A DNA stretch of 64,000 nucleotides from Streptomyces sp. H27-H1 (GTDB taxonomy: Bacteria; Actinomycetota; Actinomycetes; Streptomycetales; Streptomycetaceae), in the NCBI RefSeq assembly GCF_026627445.1, contig NZ_JAPNLJ010000013.1, forward strand, positions 1 through 64,000. The letters are read 5' to 3'. Positions 25,483-33,803 of this stretch are shown one piece after another (the stretch's first letter is position 1; every line of letters begins with the position of its first letter). The notes beneath the pieces are model-generated. The model was not told the DNA's origin. It did not search any database and saw nothing but the letters and a program-made list of their open reading frames with translations. Position numbers and translations under genes: made by a program.

Positions 25483-26703
25483 ATGGAGCACCCCACCCCC
25501 GTGAGCAACCAGCCCGTGAGCCGTCAGCCGCAGCCCTTCTGGCCCGCCCCGCCCCCGCCGCCGCGGCCACCCGCCCTCAACGGCTTCGCGCTCGCCTCGC
25601 TGCTCGTGGGGCTGCTGTGCTTCCCGCCGCTGGGCGCCGTCTTCGCGATCGTGGCCCTCGTACAGATAGCGAAGAAGGGCGAGCGGGGCACAGCGCTCGC
25701 CGTGTGCGGGCTGGTCGTCTCGCTGGTGATGAGCGTCGCCCTCGTCCTCGCGGTCCCCTTCGTGGGGCGGGCCGCGGACGCGCTCGACGAGCGGACGCGA
25801 TCCCGGGGCGCGGCGCAGTCGTACGAGGACGTCGAGGGCCTGCTCGTCGACTCCGCCGAACTGCGCGTCGGCCACTGCTTCAACGTCCCCGGTGGGGACC
25901 TGCTCGCCGACGAGACCCTCGTGTACCGGATCGACTGCGCCGAAGTCCACGACGCGGAGGTCACCTCCGCCACGTCGCTGAGCGAGGAGCGGTTCCCGGG
26001 CGTGCAGGAGCTGAGGAACACCGCGACGCGGGACTGCTGGACCGCGCAGGACGACTACGCGATGGACACGTGGGCGCTGCCCGCGCACGCCGAGATGTTC
26101 TATTTCACTCCCTCGCGCGCGAGCTGGCAGGACGGTGACCGGCGGCTCATCTGCGTGATCGGGACGGCGGAGCAGGACCACCGGGGCAGTCTGCGCAAGG
26201 ACGCCGGCATGCTGACGCCCGACCAGGTGGCCTTCCTGCGCACGATGCAGGGGGTCGACGTGGCGCTGGGCAACCAGCCGGACGGGGACGTGGACGACCA
26301 CCTGACCGCGTACCAGGGCTGGGCGTGGGAGATGGACAAGGCGCTGGGGGCCGAGTCGCGACTGCTCGACAAGGCGAAGGCCCGCCCGGAGCTGGCAGGA
26401 CCGGCGGGCGTGCAGGTGGAACGGCTGGAGGTCGCGCGGAGCGACTGGCATCGGGCGGCGATGGCGAAGACCGCGGTCGAGTTCGAGGAGGCGTGGGACC
26501 GGGCGGCGGTCGCGCTCCCCGTGGAGGTGGAGAAGGCGGTACGCGGGGCGTACGGTCTGTCGACGAAGGTGCCGCAGTGGCTGCGGGAGCAGGACGACAA
26601 CGATTCGGGCGGGCCGGGCGGGCCGGGCGAGCCGAGCCGGGAGCCGGCCGTGGAGCAGGCGTCGGCTTCGGGATCGGCGTCGGCGTCCGTGTTGCCTCTG
26701 TGA
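25483..26703 (+). CDS. DUF4190 / septum-formation-domain membrane protein
   Basis: This 406-residue protein has a Pro-rich tail and two hydrophobic helices with the DUF4190 pattern (about 28-90; ALASLLVGLLCFPPLGAVF, then GTALAVCGLVVSLVM). An extracytoplasmic region with paired cysteines follows (RVGHCFNVPGG, YRIDCAEVHDAEV, TRDCWT, RLICVIG), matching the actinobacterial septum-formation family (about 115-235). The C-terminal part is helical and ends in a Gly/Ser-rich tail. The ATG at 25483 is chosen because the upstream TTG has no advantage. Function is unknown; such proteins are linked to the cell envelope by name only. Confidence 0.8.
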   Translation: MEHPTPVSNQPVSRQPQPFWPAPPPPPRPPALNGFALASLLVGLLCFPPLGAVFAIVALVQIAKKGERGTALAVCGLVVSLVMSVALVLAVPFVGRAADALDERTRSRGAAQSYEDVEGLLVDSAELRVGHCFNVPGGDLLADETLVYRIDCAEVHDAEVTSATSLSEERFPGVQELRNTATRDCWTAQDDYAMDTWALPAHAEMFYFTPSRASWQDGDRRLICVIGTAEQDHRGSLRKDAGMLTPDQVAFLRTMQGVDVALGNQPDGDVDDHLTAYQGWAWEMDKALGAESRLLDKAKARPELAGPAGVQVERLEVARSDWHRAAMAKTAVEFEEAWDRAAVALPVEVEKAVRGAYGLSTKVPQWLREQDDNDSGGPGGPGEPSREPAVEQASASGSASASVLPL

Positions 26704-26768
26704 CGCGTGGGTTTGAGTGACCTGGCTTCATCACTTCGGGTGAAACTCTGGCCTCTGCTTGCGATGGA

Positions 26769-26781
26769 CAACCGTCGGTTG
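26769..26781. promoter_or_regulatory. Small palindrome upstream of gntR
   Basis: CAACC (26769-26773) and GGTTG (26777-26781) form a perfect inverted repeat with a 3-nt centre, about 40 bp before the GntR start. It is a possible autoregulatory operator, but the arms are short. Confidence 0.3.
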
Positions 26782-26821
26782 CCAGGGTGTAGCTGTCTGT
26801 CAACCTGATGGGAGTGGCCTT

Positions 26822-27574
26822 GTGACTTTCGGCGAGCAGCCGGCCTATCTGCGCGTCGCCGGGGATCTGCGACGGAAGATCGTCGATGGGTCCCTGGCTC
26901 CGCATGCCCGGCTCCCTTCGCAGGCCCGGATCCGTGAGGAGTACGGGGTCTCCGACACGGTGGCCCTGGAGGCGCGCAAGGTCCTCATGGCGGAAGGCCT
27001 GGTCGAGGGCCGGTCCGGATCCGGCACCTACGTACGAGAGCAGCCCGTCCCGCGGCGCGTGGCCCGCTCCGGCTACCGCACGGGCGGGGTCTCGACCCCC
27101 TTCCGGCAGGAACAGGCGGAGGCGGGCGTCCGCGGCACCTGGGAATCCAGCAGCGAACAGGACGCCGCCCCGGCGGACATCGCGAAACGGCTCGGCATCG
27201 AGCCGGGCGAGCGGGTGATGCGGACGCGCTACGTCTTCCGCGACGCGGGCGAGGCGATGATGCTGTCGACCTCCTGGGAGCCGCTGACGGTGACCGGGCG
27301 GACGCCGGTGATGCTGCCCGAGGAGGGGCCGCTCGGGGGCGCGGGGGTCGTCGACCGGATGGCGGCGATCGACGTGGTCGTCGACAACGTGGTGGAGGAG
27401 GTCGGGGCGCGCCCGGGCCTGGCGGAGGAGAGCATGCTGCTCGGCGGGGTGCCGGGGCACGTGGTGCTGGTGATCGGGCGCACCTACTTCGCGTCCGGCC
27501 GCGCCGTGGAAACGGCCGACGTCATCGTCCCGGCCGACCGCTACCGCCTGGCGTACCACCTGCCGGTCCGCTGA
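26822..27574 (+). CDS. GntR/HutC-family transcriptional regulator
   Basis: This 250-residue regulator has an N-terminal GntR winged helix (about 5-75; AYLRVAGDLRRKIVDGSLAP, LPSQARIREEYGVSD, GLVEGRSGSGTYV) and a C-terminal UTRA ligand-binding domain (about 95-245). GTG at 26822 is preceded by GGGAG; an upstream ATG extension lacks family similarity. HutC regulators sense sugars, histidine derivatives or other small ligands. The neighbouring NCS1 permease gene starts 191 bp downstream with its own promoter and a palindrome in it, so it may be the target. This is inference from position. Confidence 0.92.
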   Translation: MTFGEQPAYLRVAGDLRRKIVDGSLAPHARLPSQARIREEYGVSDTVALEARKVLMAEGLVEGRSGSGTYVREQPVPRRVARSGYRTGGVSTPFRQEQAEAGVRGTWESSSEQDAAPADIAKRLGIEPGERVMRTRYVFRDAGEAMMLSTSWEPLTVTGRTPVMLPEEGPLGGAGVVDRMAAIDVVVDNVVEEVGARPGLAEESMLLGGVPGHVVLVIGRTYFASGRAVETADVIVPADRYRLAYHLPVR

Positions 27575-27727
27575 CCCCGGCGGTAGCAGGGGGAGTTCGA
27601 GGTGCGCGGGTCCGGGGTTCGGCCCCGGGAGGGGCGCCGCACCGGAGCGCGGACAGGGGGTCGCGGCGGACGTAACCCCGCCGTGACGCCGGGCCCGGGG
27701 GCGTAACCCGGGGGCAACGCCCGAGGG

Positions 27728-27740
27728 TGACGGGCCGTCA
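27728..27740. promoter_or_regulatory. Palindrome in the NCS1 permease promoter
   Basis: TGACGG and CCGTCA form a perfect 13-bp palindrome with a central G. It overlaps the position where the -35 would lie upstream of TACCTT (27751-27756), which in turn ends 9 nt before the ATG. It is a candidate operator for the adjacent GntR regulator. Confidence 0.4.
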
Positions 27741-27765
27741 CGTGCCGGGCCTACCTTCCGGCGGT

Positions 27766-29451
27766 ATGACCGACACCGTCACCCCCGCCCCGGCCCCCGC
27801 GCCACCCCGCCGCAGCTACGCCAAACTCGCCGCCGACGAGAGCCGCGAGGACTACTCGCTCAGGTACGCGCCCCACTCCTTCCGTCGCTGGGGCCCCGGC
27901 ACCGTCGCCGGCACCGCGCTCGGCGGCATCGCCTACCTCGCCGACTTCGCCATCGGCGCCTCGATCGTCTTCGCCTACGGGTTCACCAGCGGGGCCGCCG
28001 CGATCCTGGCGGCCGCCGCCGTCATCTTCCTGACCGGCATCCCCATCGCCCGCGCGTGCGCCACGTACGGCCTGGACATGGACCTGGTCACCCGGGGCGC
28101 GGGCTTCGGGTACTTCGGCTCGACCCTCACGTCCCTCATCTACGCCTCCTTCACCTTCATTTTCTTCGCGCTCGAAGGCTCGATCATGGCCCAGGCCATG
28201 CACCAGGCCCTCGGCCTGCCCGTCGAGATCGGGTACCTGCTGACCACGCTCGTCGTCATCCCGATCGTCTTCAAGGGCATGGGCGCCCTCGCCAAGGTGC
28301 AGGCCTGGACCCAGCCCGTCTGGCTGATCGGGCTGGTCCTGCCCTTCCTCGTGCTCGCTTTCGAGGCCCCCGAGGCCTGGGGCGCCTTCGCGCACTTCGG
28401 CGGGACGGAAGGAGCCGGCTCCGGCTTCTCCTGGATCGGCTTCGGCTTCGGCACCGGCATCGCGCTCTCGCTCATCGCGCAGATCGGGGAGCAGGCCGAC
28501 TACTTGCGGTTCATGCCCGCCAAGACCCCGGCCAACAGCCGCCGCTGGAACCTCGCCGTGCTCGCCGCCGGCCCCGGCTGGGTGATCATCGGCGCCGCCA
28601 AGCAGCTCGGCGGGGCCTTCCTCGCCTTCGTCGCGCTGGAAGCCGTCGGCAAGACCCACGCGCTGGAGCCGATCGCCCCGCAGCTGGAGGCGCTGCGGCC
28701 GTGGCTCGGCGGTCTCGCGCTGCCCGTGGCCGCGCTGTTCGTCGTGGTGTCCCAGGTCAAGATCAACGTCACGAACGCCTACAGCGGCTCGCTGTCCTGG
28801 TCGAACTTCTTCTCCCGCATCACCCACCGCCACCCCGGCCGCGTCTGGTACATCTTCCTCAACCTCGGCATCGCGCTGACGCTGATGGAGCTGAACATGT
28901 TCTCGATGCTCGGCAAGCTGCTGGGCTTCTACTCCAACGTAGGCATCGCCTGGATCGTCGCCGTCGCCGCCGACCTCGTGATCAACAAGCGGCTCGGCCT
29001 CAGCCCGCCGTACATCGAGTTCAAGCGCGCCTACCTGTACTCGGTCAATCCGGCCGGTTTCGGCTCGATGGTGATCGCTTCGACCGTCTCGATCCTCGCC
29101 TTCTTCGGTCTTTTCGGGACATACGCCGAAGCCTTCTCCACTTTCATCGCGGCCGGACTCTCACTCGTGCTCTGCCCGTTGATCGCGTGGGCGACGAAGG
29201 GGAAGTACTACCTGGCCAGGCCGAACACGGTCAACGGCCCCGGGGTGGAGGTCGCGGACATCACCGCCGAGCATCTCTGCGCCGTCTGCGAGACCTCGTA
29301 CGAGCTCCCGGACATCGCCGACTGCCCCGTCCGGTCCGGCCCGATCTGCTCGCTCTGTTGTTCCCTCGACGCGACCTGCGGGGACGTCTGCCGCAAGGCG
29401 AACCCGGGCGGGGCGGTGATCCTGCCGCTGCCGACCGTGCGCGGGCGCTGA
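27766..29451 (+). CDS. NCS1-type permease with Cys-rich C-terminal domain
   Basis: This 561-residue protein starts with a soluble tail including ESREDYSLRYAPHSFRRW. A 12-helix nucleobase:cation symporter-1 core follows (about 45-475; GTALGGIAYLADFAIGASIVF, AQIGEQADYLRFMP, NAYSGSLSWSNFFSR). Its substrates would be purines, pyrimidines, allantoin or similar. The last 80 residues are cytoplasmic and hold a compact Cys cluster (about 503-545: LCAVCETSYE, then CPVRSGPICSLCCSLDATCGDVC) that could bind zinc. From memory, a similar Cys module joins transporter-like domains to histidine kinases in some proteobacterial sensor hybrids. Here no kinase follows. The protein may transport, sense, or both. 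Confidence 0.85.
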   Translation: MTDTVTPAPAPAPPRRSYAKLAADESREDYSLRYAPHSFRRWGPGTVAGTALGGIAYLADFAIGASIVFAYGFTSGAAAILAAAAVIFLTGIPIARACATYGLDMDLVTRGAGFGYFGSTLTSLIYASFTFIFFALEGSIMAQAMHQALGLPVEIGYLLTTLVVIPIVFKGMGALAKVQAWTQPVWLIGLVLPFLVLAFEAPEAWGAFAHFGGTEGAGSGFSWIGFGFGTGIALSLIAQIGEQADYLRFMPAKTPANSRRWNLAVLAAGPGWVIIGAAKQLGGAFLAFVALEAVGKTHALEPIAPQLEALRPWLGGLALPVAALFVVVSQVKINVTNAYSGSLSWSNFFSRITHRHPGRVWYIFLNLGIALTLMELNMFSMLGKLLGFYSNVGIAWIVAVAADLVINKRLGLSPPYIEFKRAYLYSVNPAGFGSMVIASTVSILAFFGLFGTYAEAFSTFIAAGLSLVLCPLIAWATKGKYYLARPNTVNGPGVEVADITAEHLCAVCETSYELPDIADCPVRSGPICSLCCSLDATCGDVCRKANPGGAVILPLPTVRGR

Positions 29452-29548
29452 ACCGGCGCGCACGGCCCACTCGTACGCATGGCCGGATGCGTACGCCTGT
29501 GAGGTACCTCTTCGTGAAAAAGCGTATCCGCTGAGTAAAGGTCGGGCG

Positions 29549-29554
29549 TAGGCT
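29549..29554 (+). promoter_or_regulatory. Leaderless -10 element for the micro-ORF/SPOR unit
   Basis: TAGGCT lies 7 nt before the ATG at 29562, the spacing expected when transcription starts at the A of the start codon. Confidence 0.5.
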
Positions 29555-29561
29555 CGGGCAT

Positions 29562-29615
29562 ATGCGCAATGCGGTTTCCCGGGCGGGTACGTCGGCGGAG
29601 GGTGAAACGCGATGA
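29562..29615 (+). CDS. Leaderless 17-residue upstream ORF
   Basis: ATG at 29562 opens a 17-codon frame (MRNAVSRAGTSAEGETR). Its TGA stop overlaps the ATG of the next gene in an ATGA junction (29612-29615). TAGGCT sits 7 nt upstream and there is no ribosome binding site, so it would be translated from a leaderless transcript and could deliver ribosomes to the downstream gene. The peptide has no recognisable family. It may be a regulatory leader rather than a functional product. The evidence is positional only. Confidence 0.45.
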   Translation: MRNAVSRAGTSAEGETR

Positions 29616-29815
29616 ACGACAGCGGTGCACTGCTTCCGTGGCTGGTCATACGTGAGGACGACAACGGCAACCGCTACCGGGTGGGTCGGTACTCCACCCG
29701 GGCCGAGGCCCAGAAGGTCGCCGACAGCCTCGAAAGCAGAGGACACAAGCAGCTCTACTGGATCGAGCGGCTCGGTCAGGACAGCACCGCCGGCCGGACC
29801 GGCACGAGGAACTGA
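29612..29815 (+). CDS. Small SPOR-like protein
   Basis: This 67-residue protein (WLVIREDDNGNRYRVGRYST, AEAQKVADSLESRGHKQLYWIERL) has the beta-alpha-beta spacing of one SPOR-like repeat, with no signal peptide or membrane helix. Short proteins of this type are common in Streptomyces. GCGGAGGG precedes the ATG, so it can be translated independently of the overlapping micro-ORF. SPOR domains bind denuded glycan strands at division sites, but without an export signal that role cannot be assumed. It is followed 40 bp later by the NUDIX gene. Confidence 0.8.
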   Translation: MNDSGALLPWLVIREDDNGNRYRVGRYSTRAEAQKVADSLESRGHKQLYWIERLGQDSTAGRTGTRN

Positions 29816-29843
29816 GCGGTGCGGCGCCCCGTCGCCGCTGCCA

Positions 29844-29849
29844 TAGGCT
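29844..29849 (+). promoter_or_regulatory. Leaderless -10 element for the NUDIX gene
   Basis: TAGGCT lies 6 nt before the ATG at 29856, and no Shine-Dalgarno sequence is present. Confidence 0.45.
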
Positions 29850-29855
29850 CCGCCC

Positions 29856-30254
29856 ATGACTGTACGAGTGGTCGTGGGCGGAGCCCTTTGTCATGACGGC
29901 CGCCTGCTGGCCGCCCGCCGGAGTGCGCCCCCGGAGCTGGCCGGCCGCTGGGAGCTTCCGGGCGGCAAGGCCGAGCCGGGCGAATCCGTACCCGAGGCGC
30001 TCGTACGGGAGCTGCGCGAGGAGCTCGGCGTGGAGACCGAGGCGCTGGAGCGGATCCCGGGGGAGTGGCCGCTGAAGCCCGGCCTCGTGCTGCACGTATG
30101 GACGGCCCGGCTGCTCTCGGGCGATCCGCTTCCGCTGGAGGACCACGACGAGCTGCGCTGGCTGGGGCCCGAGGAACTGGACTCGGTGGACTGGCTCGAC
30201 CAGGACCGCCCGGCCGTCGCCGAGGCCGGGCGCCGGCTGAGCGCTGCCGGCTGA
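29856..30254 (+). CDS. NUDIX hydrolase, MutT-like
   Basis: This 132-residue protein carries a complete Nudix box near residues 38-60: GGKAEPGESVP followed by REELGVE, giving the metal-binding Glu cluster for pyrophosphate hydrolysis. Length and layout match MutT-type (deoxy)nucleoside triphosphate pyrophosphohydrolases that remove oxidised nucleotides; the C-terminal half has the WLGPEEL motif typical of MutT. The start is set by the leaderless promoter pattern and the N-terminal strand VRVVVGGALC. Its 3' end runs into a 14-bp tandem repeat that includes the stop codon. Confidence 0.92.
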   Translation: MTVRVVVGGALCHDGRLLAARRSAPPELAGRWELPGGKAEPGESVPEALVRELREELGVETEALERIPGEWPLKPGLVLHVWTARLLSGDPLPLEDHDELRWLGPEELDSVDWLDQDRPAVAEAGRRLSAAG

Positions 30255-30301
30255 GCGTCGCGGGCTGAGTGCCGCCGGCTGAGCCCCGCCGGCTGAGGGT
30301 C
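30232..30301 (+). repeat. 14-bp tandem repeat carrying successive TGA codons
   Basis: Five copies of GCCGGCTGA (one with a G change) recur exactly every 14 bp at 30232, 30246, 30260, 30274 and 30288. The second copy holds the NUDIX stop codon. Because 14 is not a multiple of three, stops fall in all three frames. Confidence 0.9.
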
Positions 30302-30506
30302 GGCCGAAGCGCCGCCTGTGAGGGTTCGCGGGGGCGCGTGAGCGCACGCGCTAGGCCGTCTGCGCCACAGTGCGCCGGTCCGTGGGGGGCCGAGTGGTAC
30401 GACGCCGTGAATATCGGGTATGTCGCTATTAATCCCTATCTCGTACTTGTAACGAGGTTCCGTTCTCCCTGTCGAACCGGACTGGGGTCGCCAGCCGGCC
30501 CGGGAA

Positions 30507-30935
30507 GTGATCGGCGTGATCGACACAGACGGTGAATGCGCCGAATGGGCCTTTCCCGCCGAACCGGGTGCCGTCCGCACCGCCCGCCACGCGGTGCGCG
30601 GCACCCTTCGCGACTGGGGTCTCGACGCCGTCGGCGACGTCACCGTCCTGCTGGTCAGTGAGCTGGTCACCAATTCCCTGCGGTACGCCTCCGGCCCCAT
30701 CGGAGTCCGTCTCGTACGACGCAATCCAGCCGCCGCCGAGGCTCCCTCGAGTCCGGCACTTCTCGTGGAGGTTTCGGATCCGCTTCCGGATCCACCCCAG
30801 GAGCGCATCGCCAAACCCGACGACGAGGGGGGTCGCGGGCTGCACCTCGTGGCCGTCTCGGCGCAGCGTTGGGGGACCCGGCACGGGAAGTCGGGCAAGA
30901 CCGTGTGGTTCGAGTTGGCCCTTCCTGGTGAGTAA
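30507..30935 (+). CDS. RsbW-like ATP-binding protein (HATPase_c)
   Basis: This 142-residue single-domain GHKL ATPase has the N box (LLVSELVTNSLRYA), a G1-like segment (PDDEGGRGLHLVAVSAQRWG) and KTVWFELALPG at the end. Streptomyces has dozens of such proteins. They act as anti-sigma-factor kinases or partner-switch components phosphorylating anti-anti-sigma proteins. It lies 150 bp before a SpoIIE phosphatase that carries the same domain at its own C-terminus, suggesting related signalling. An A/T-rich patch (30,410-30,460) with the palindrome CTCGT-N7-ACGAG probably contains the promoter. The GTG start has only weak GGGAA upstream. Confidence 0.88.
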   Translation: MIGVIDTDGECAEWAFPAEPGAVRTARHAVRGTLRDWGLDAVGDVTVLLVSELVTNSLRYASGPIGVRLVRRNPAAAEAPSSPALLVEVSDPLPDPPQERIAKPDDEGGRGLHLVAVSAQRWGTRHGKSGKTVWFELALPGE

Positions 30936-31083
30936 CAAGGTGAGGGCAGTCGGCGGTCACAAGCCTTGGCTGGAAAACAACGGGATCTTTTTGTGATCGC
31001 GAAGGCCGTGTCGCAGAGCGCCGTGGTGCTGAATACTTCGGTCATGGCCGGTCCGGTTGCGGTGAGCTGGAGGGGACGGTCGC

Positions 31084-33720
31084 GTGAGCGAGATACCTGT
31101 ACAGGCACATCAGGCCCGTGTGCCCGGGGAAGCGTCGGGGGACACCTGGCGCGACTCCCTGTGGCACAGCAGCCCGCCTGGCTCGATATATGACTACATA
31201 AAGGTCGCTTCCTTCTCGATCGGGCCCGACGGGCTGATCGACCAATGGAGCCTGCGCGCCGAGGAACTCTTCGGGCTGACCGCGGCCGAGGCCGTCGGTC
31301 GTGACCCCGTCGACGCCTTCATGCCCCCTGAGCTGCGCGCCGGCGCACACCGCCGGGTGGCCGAGATTCTCGACGGCAAGGAATGGACCGGCCTGATCCC
31401 CTTCCGGATCCCCGGTGGCGACGGTGAGCACGGGGTGGCCGAGATCTATGTGATGCCGACCCAGACCGAAACCACCGAGCGGGCCGCGCTCTGCGTCGTG
31501 GTCGACGTACGGGCGCTGCGCCGGATCGAATCCGATCTGGCCGCCTCACAGGCGATTTTCGGCCAATCTCCGTTCGGGTTCCTGCTCTTCGGCACCGACC
31601 TCACTGTGCAGCGGGCCAACCGCCGTTTCGCGACCGTCTTCGGCGGCGCCGCCGAAGAGCACCGCGGCCGCACCGTCCACGACTATCTGCCCGCGCACGA
31701 GGCCGACCGGATGGCCGAGGCGCTGCGCAGGGTCCTGGAAACCGGTGAGTCGGTCAACGACCTGCAGATCGCCGGCGCCGCCCCCGGCAGCCGGGAGGAC
31801 CGCCACTGGTCCATCAACCTCTACCGGGTCCACGGCGGCACCGGCCGGCCCGTAGGAGTCGCCGGCATCGGCATCGACGTGACCCGCCGCCACCTCGCCG
31901 CCCGCGAGGCCGCCGGGGTCCGGCGCAACCTGGCTCTGCTGAACGAGGCCGGACACCGCATCGGCAACTCCCTCGACCTGGAGACCACCGCCCGCGAACT
32001 CCTCGACGTCACCGTCCCCGGCTTCTGCGACCTGGCCGCCGTCGACCTCTACCAGGGGCTGCTGCTCGGCGACGACGACCGCCCCGCCCGCCCGCAGGGC
32101 CCCGGCGTGCCCAGCCTGCCCGGCCAGGGACCGGGACGCTCGCCCTCGGCGCCGCTGCGGCGGGTCGCCTTCGCCTCGGCGGTGTCGGACGCGCCGCTGT
32201 CGGGTCCGGGCGCGCTGGTCTCCGTAGGCGAGATCCACCGCTACCCGGCCGGATCGCCGGGAGCGTTCGCCCTGCGCACGGCGCGGCCGCGGCTGGTGGA
32301 GGGCGGCGGGCCGGAGTCCGGGGACCTCGTACAGTCCACGCTCGTCGTCCCGCTGGTCGCCCACGACACGGTGGTCGGGCTCGCGCAGTTCTCCCGTACG
32401 AAGGGCAGCGAGCCCTTCGGCGAACGCGACCGGGCGGTCGCGGTGGAGCTCGCCGCGCGGGCCGCCGTGTGCATCGACAACGCACGGCTCTACCGGCGTG
32501 AGCACGAGCGCGCGCTGATACTCCAGCGCAGCCTGCTGCCCCCCGGCGACCCGGAGGCCGCCGGCCTCGACATCGCCTGCCGCTACCTGCCGGGGAACGC
32601 CGCCACCGAGGTCGGCGGCGACTGGTTCGACGTCATCGAGCTGCCCGGGCACCGCACGGCGCTGGTCGTCGGCGACGTCATGGGCCGGGGCTTGCGGGCG
32701 GCCGTCGCGATGGGTGAACTGCGCACGGCGGTCCGCACCCTTGCCCTCCTCGACCTGGAACCGGCGGAGGTGCTCACGGCCCTCGACGAGGTCGCCCGCG
32801 GCCTCGGCGCACCCGGCGGCTCCCAGCAGGCCTCCCGGGCCGCACTGCACTCGCGGGACGCCGACCGCTCGGAGGTGTACCTCGCTACGTGCGTCTACGC
32901 CGTCTACGACCCGGTGACCCGGCGCTGCACCATCGCCAACGCCGGCCACATGCCGCCGGTGCTCGTGGAACCGGTGGAGGAGGGCGGCGTACCGCGGCCC
33001 GGACTGCTCCTGGAGATCCCCACCGGGATGCCGCTGGGCGTGGGCGGAGAACCCTTCGAGGAGGTCGAGGTCGAACTCCCCGAAGGCGCCATGCTGGCCC
33101 TCTACACCGACGGCCTGGTCGAATCCCGCGACCACCCGCTGGAGGAGGGCCTACGGGGCCTGCGCGACGCCCTCGCGGACCCCGCCCGCCCCCTGGAAGA
33201 GGTCTGCGACCACGTCCTGAACACCCTGGACACCCGCCACGGCGAGGACGACATCGCCCTCCTCATGGCCCGGGTCCAGGGCCTCCCGGTCGACGCGGTC
33301 GGCGACTGGCAGCTCCCGCGCGAGGCCCGCTCGGTGGGCCGGGCGCGCGAGCTGGCGAGGGCGAAGCTGCCGGCATGGGGCCTGGAAGGACTCCTGGACA
33401 CTACGGAACTCCTGGTCAGCGAACTCGTCACCAACGCCCTGCGCTACGGCGAGGGCGAGATCCGCCTGCGCCTCCTCCTGGACCGCACCCTGGTCTGCGA
33501 GGTCTGGGACGCCAACCTGGTCCAGCCCCGCCGCCGCCGCGCCCGCGACACGGACGAGGGCGGCCGGGGCCTCCAACTGGTCGGCCTCCTCTCCGCCGGC
33601 TGGGGCACCCGCCGCACCCACCGGGGCAAGACGGTCTGGTTCGAACTCCCCCTCCCGGGCGCGTTGGCGGAATCGGTGACGGAACTCTCGGCGGAACAGC
33701 TGCTGGGCATGTACGGGTAG
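31084..33720 (+). CDS. PAS-GAF-SpoIIE phosphatase with C-terminal HATPase domain
   Basis: This 878-residue cytoplasmic signalling protein has two PAS domains (about 35-150 and 155-265), a GAF domain (about 285-470), a PP2C-type SpoIIE phosphatase (about 490-715; EVGGDWFDVI, VVGDVMGRG, LYTDGLVE with the metal Asp residues) and an RsbW-like ATPase (about 735-865; LLVSELVTNALRYG, DEGGRGLQLV). It unites the phosphatase and kinase arms of a sigma-factor partner switch on one chain, a common Streptomyces layout. GGAGGGG precedes the GTG. The input is unknown; PAS and GAF suggest a small ligand, redox or light cue. It ends at a strong bidirectional hairpin. Confidence 0.95.
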   Translation: MSEIPVQAHQARVPGEASGDTWRDSLWHSSPPGSIYDYIKVASFSIGPDGLIDQWSLRAEELFGLTAAEAVGRDPVDAFMPPELRAGAHRRVAEILDGKEWTGLIPFRIPGGDGEHGVAEIYVMPTQTETTERAALCVVVDVRALRRIESDLAASQAIFGQSPFGFLLFGTDLTVQRANRRFATVFGGAAEEHRGRTVHDYLPAHEADRMAEALRRVLETGESVNDLQIAGAAPGSREDRHWSINLYRVHGGTGRPVGVAGIGIDVTRRHLAAREAAGVRRNLALLNEAGHRIGNSLDLETTARELLDVTVPGFCDLAAVDLYQGLLLGDDDRPARPQGPGVPSLPGQGPGRSPSAPLRRVAFASAVSDAPLSGPGALVSVGEIHRYPAGSPGAFALRTARPRLVEGGGPESGDLVQSTLVVPLVAHDTVVGLAQFSRTKGSEPFGERDRAVAVELAARAAVCIDNARLYRREHERALILQRSLLPPGDPEAAGLDIACRYLPGNAATEVGGDWFDVIELPGHRTALVVGDVMGRGLRAAVAMGELRTAVRTLALLDLEPAEVLTALDEVARGLGAPGGSQQASRAALHSRDADRSEVYLATCVYAVYDPVTRRCTIANAGHMPPVLVEPVEEGGVPRPGLLLEIPTGMPLGVGGEPFEEVEVELPEGAMLALYTDGLVESRDHPLEEGLRGLRDALADPARPLEEVCDHVLNTLDTRHGEDDIALLMARVQGLPVDAVGDWQLPREARSVGRARELARAKLPAWGLEGLLDTTELLVSELVTNALRYGEGEIRLRLLLDRTLVCEVWDANLVQPRRRRARDTDEGGRGLQLVGLLSAGWGTRRTHRGKTVWFELPLPGALAESVTELSAEQLLGMYG

Positions 33721-33750
33721 TCCGGCCGCGGGGGAGCGTGTCCTGAACGG

Positions 33751-33788
33751 CGAAGGGCTCCACGGGGATCGGACCGTGGAGCCCTTCG
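33751..33788. terminator. Bidirectional terminator between SpoIIE and pspA genes
   Basis: Fifteen perfectly paired bases (33751-33765 with 33774-33788) enclose an 8-nt loop between convergent genes. Confidence 0.88.
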
Positions 33789-33803
33789 GGGTGTGGTCGG
33801 CCG

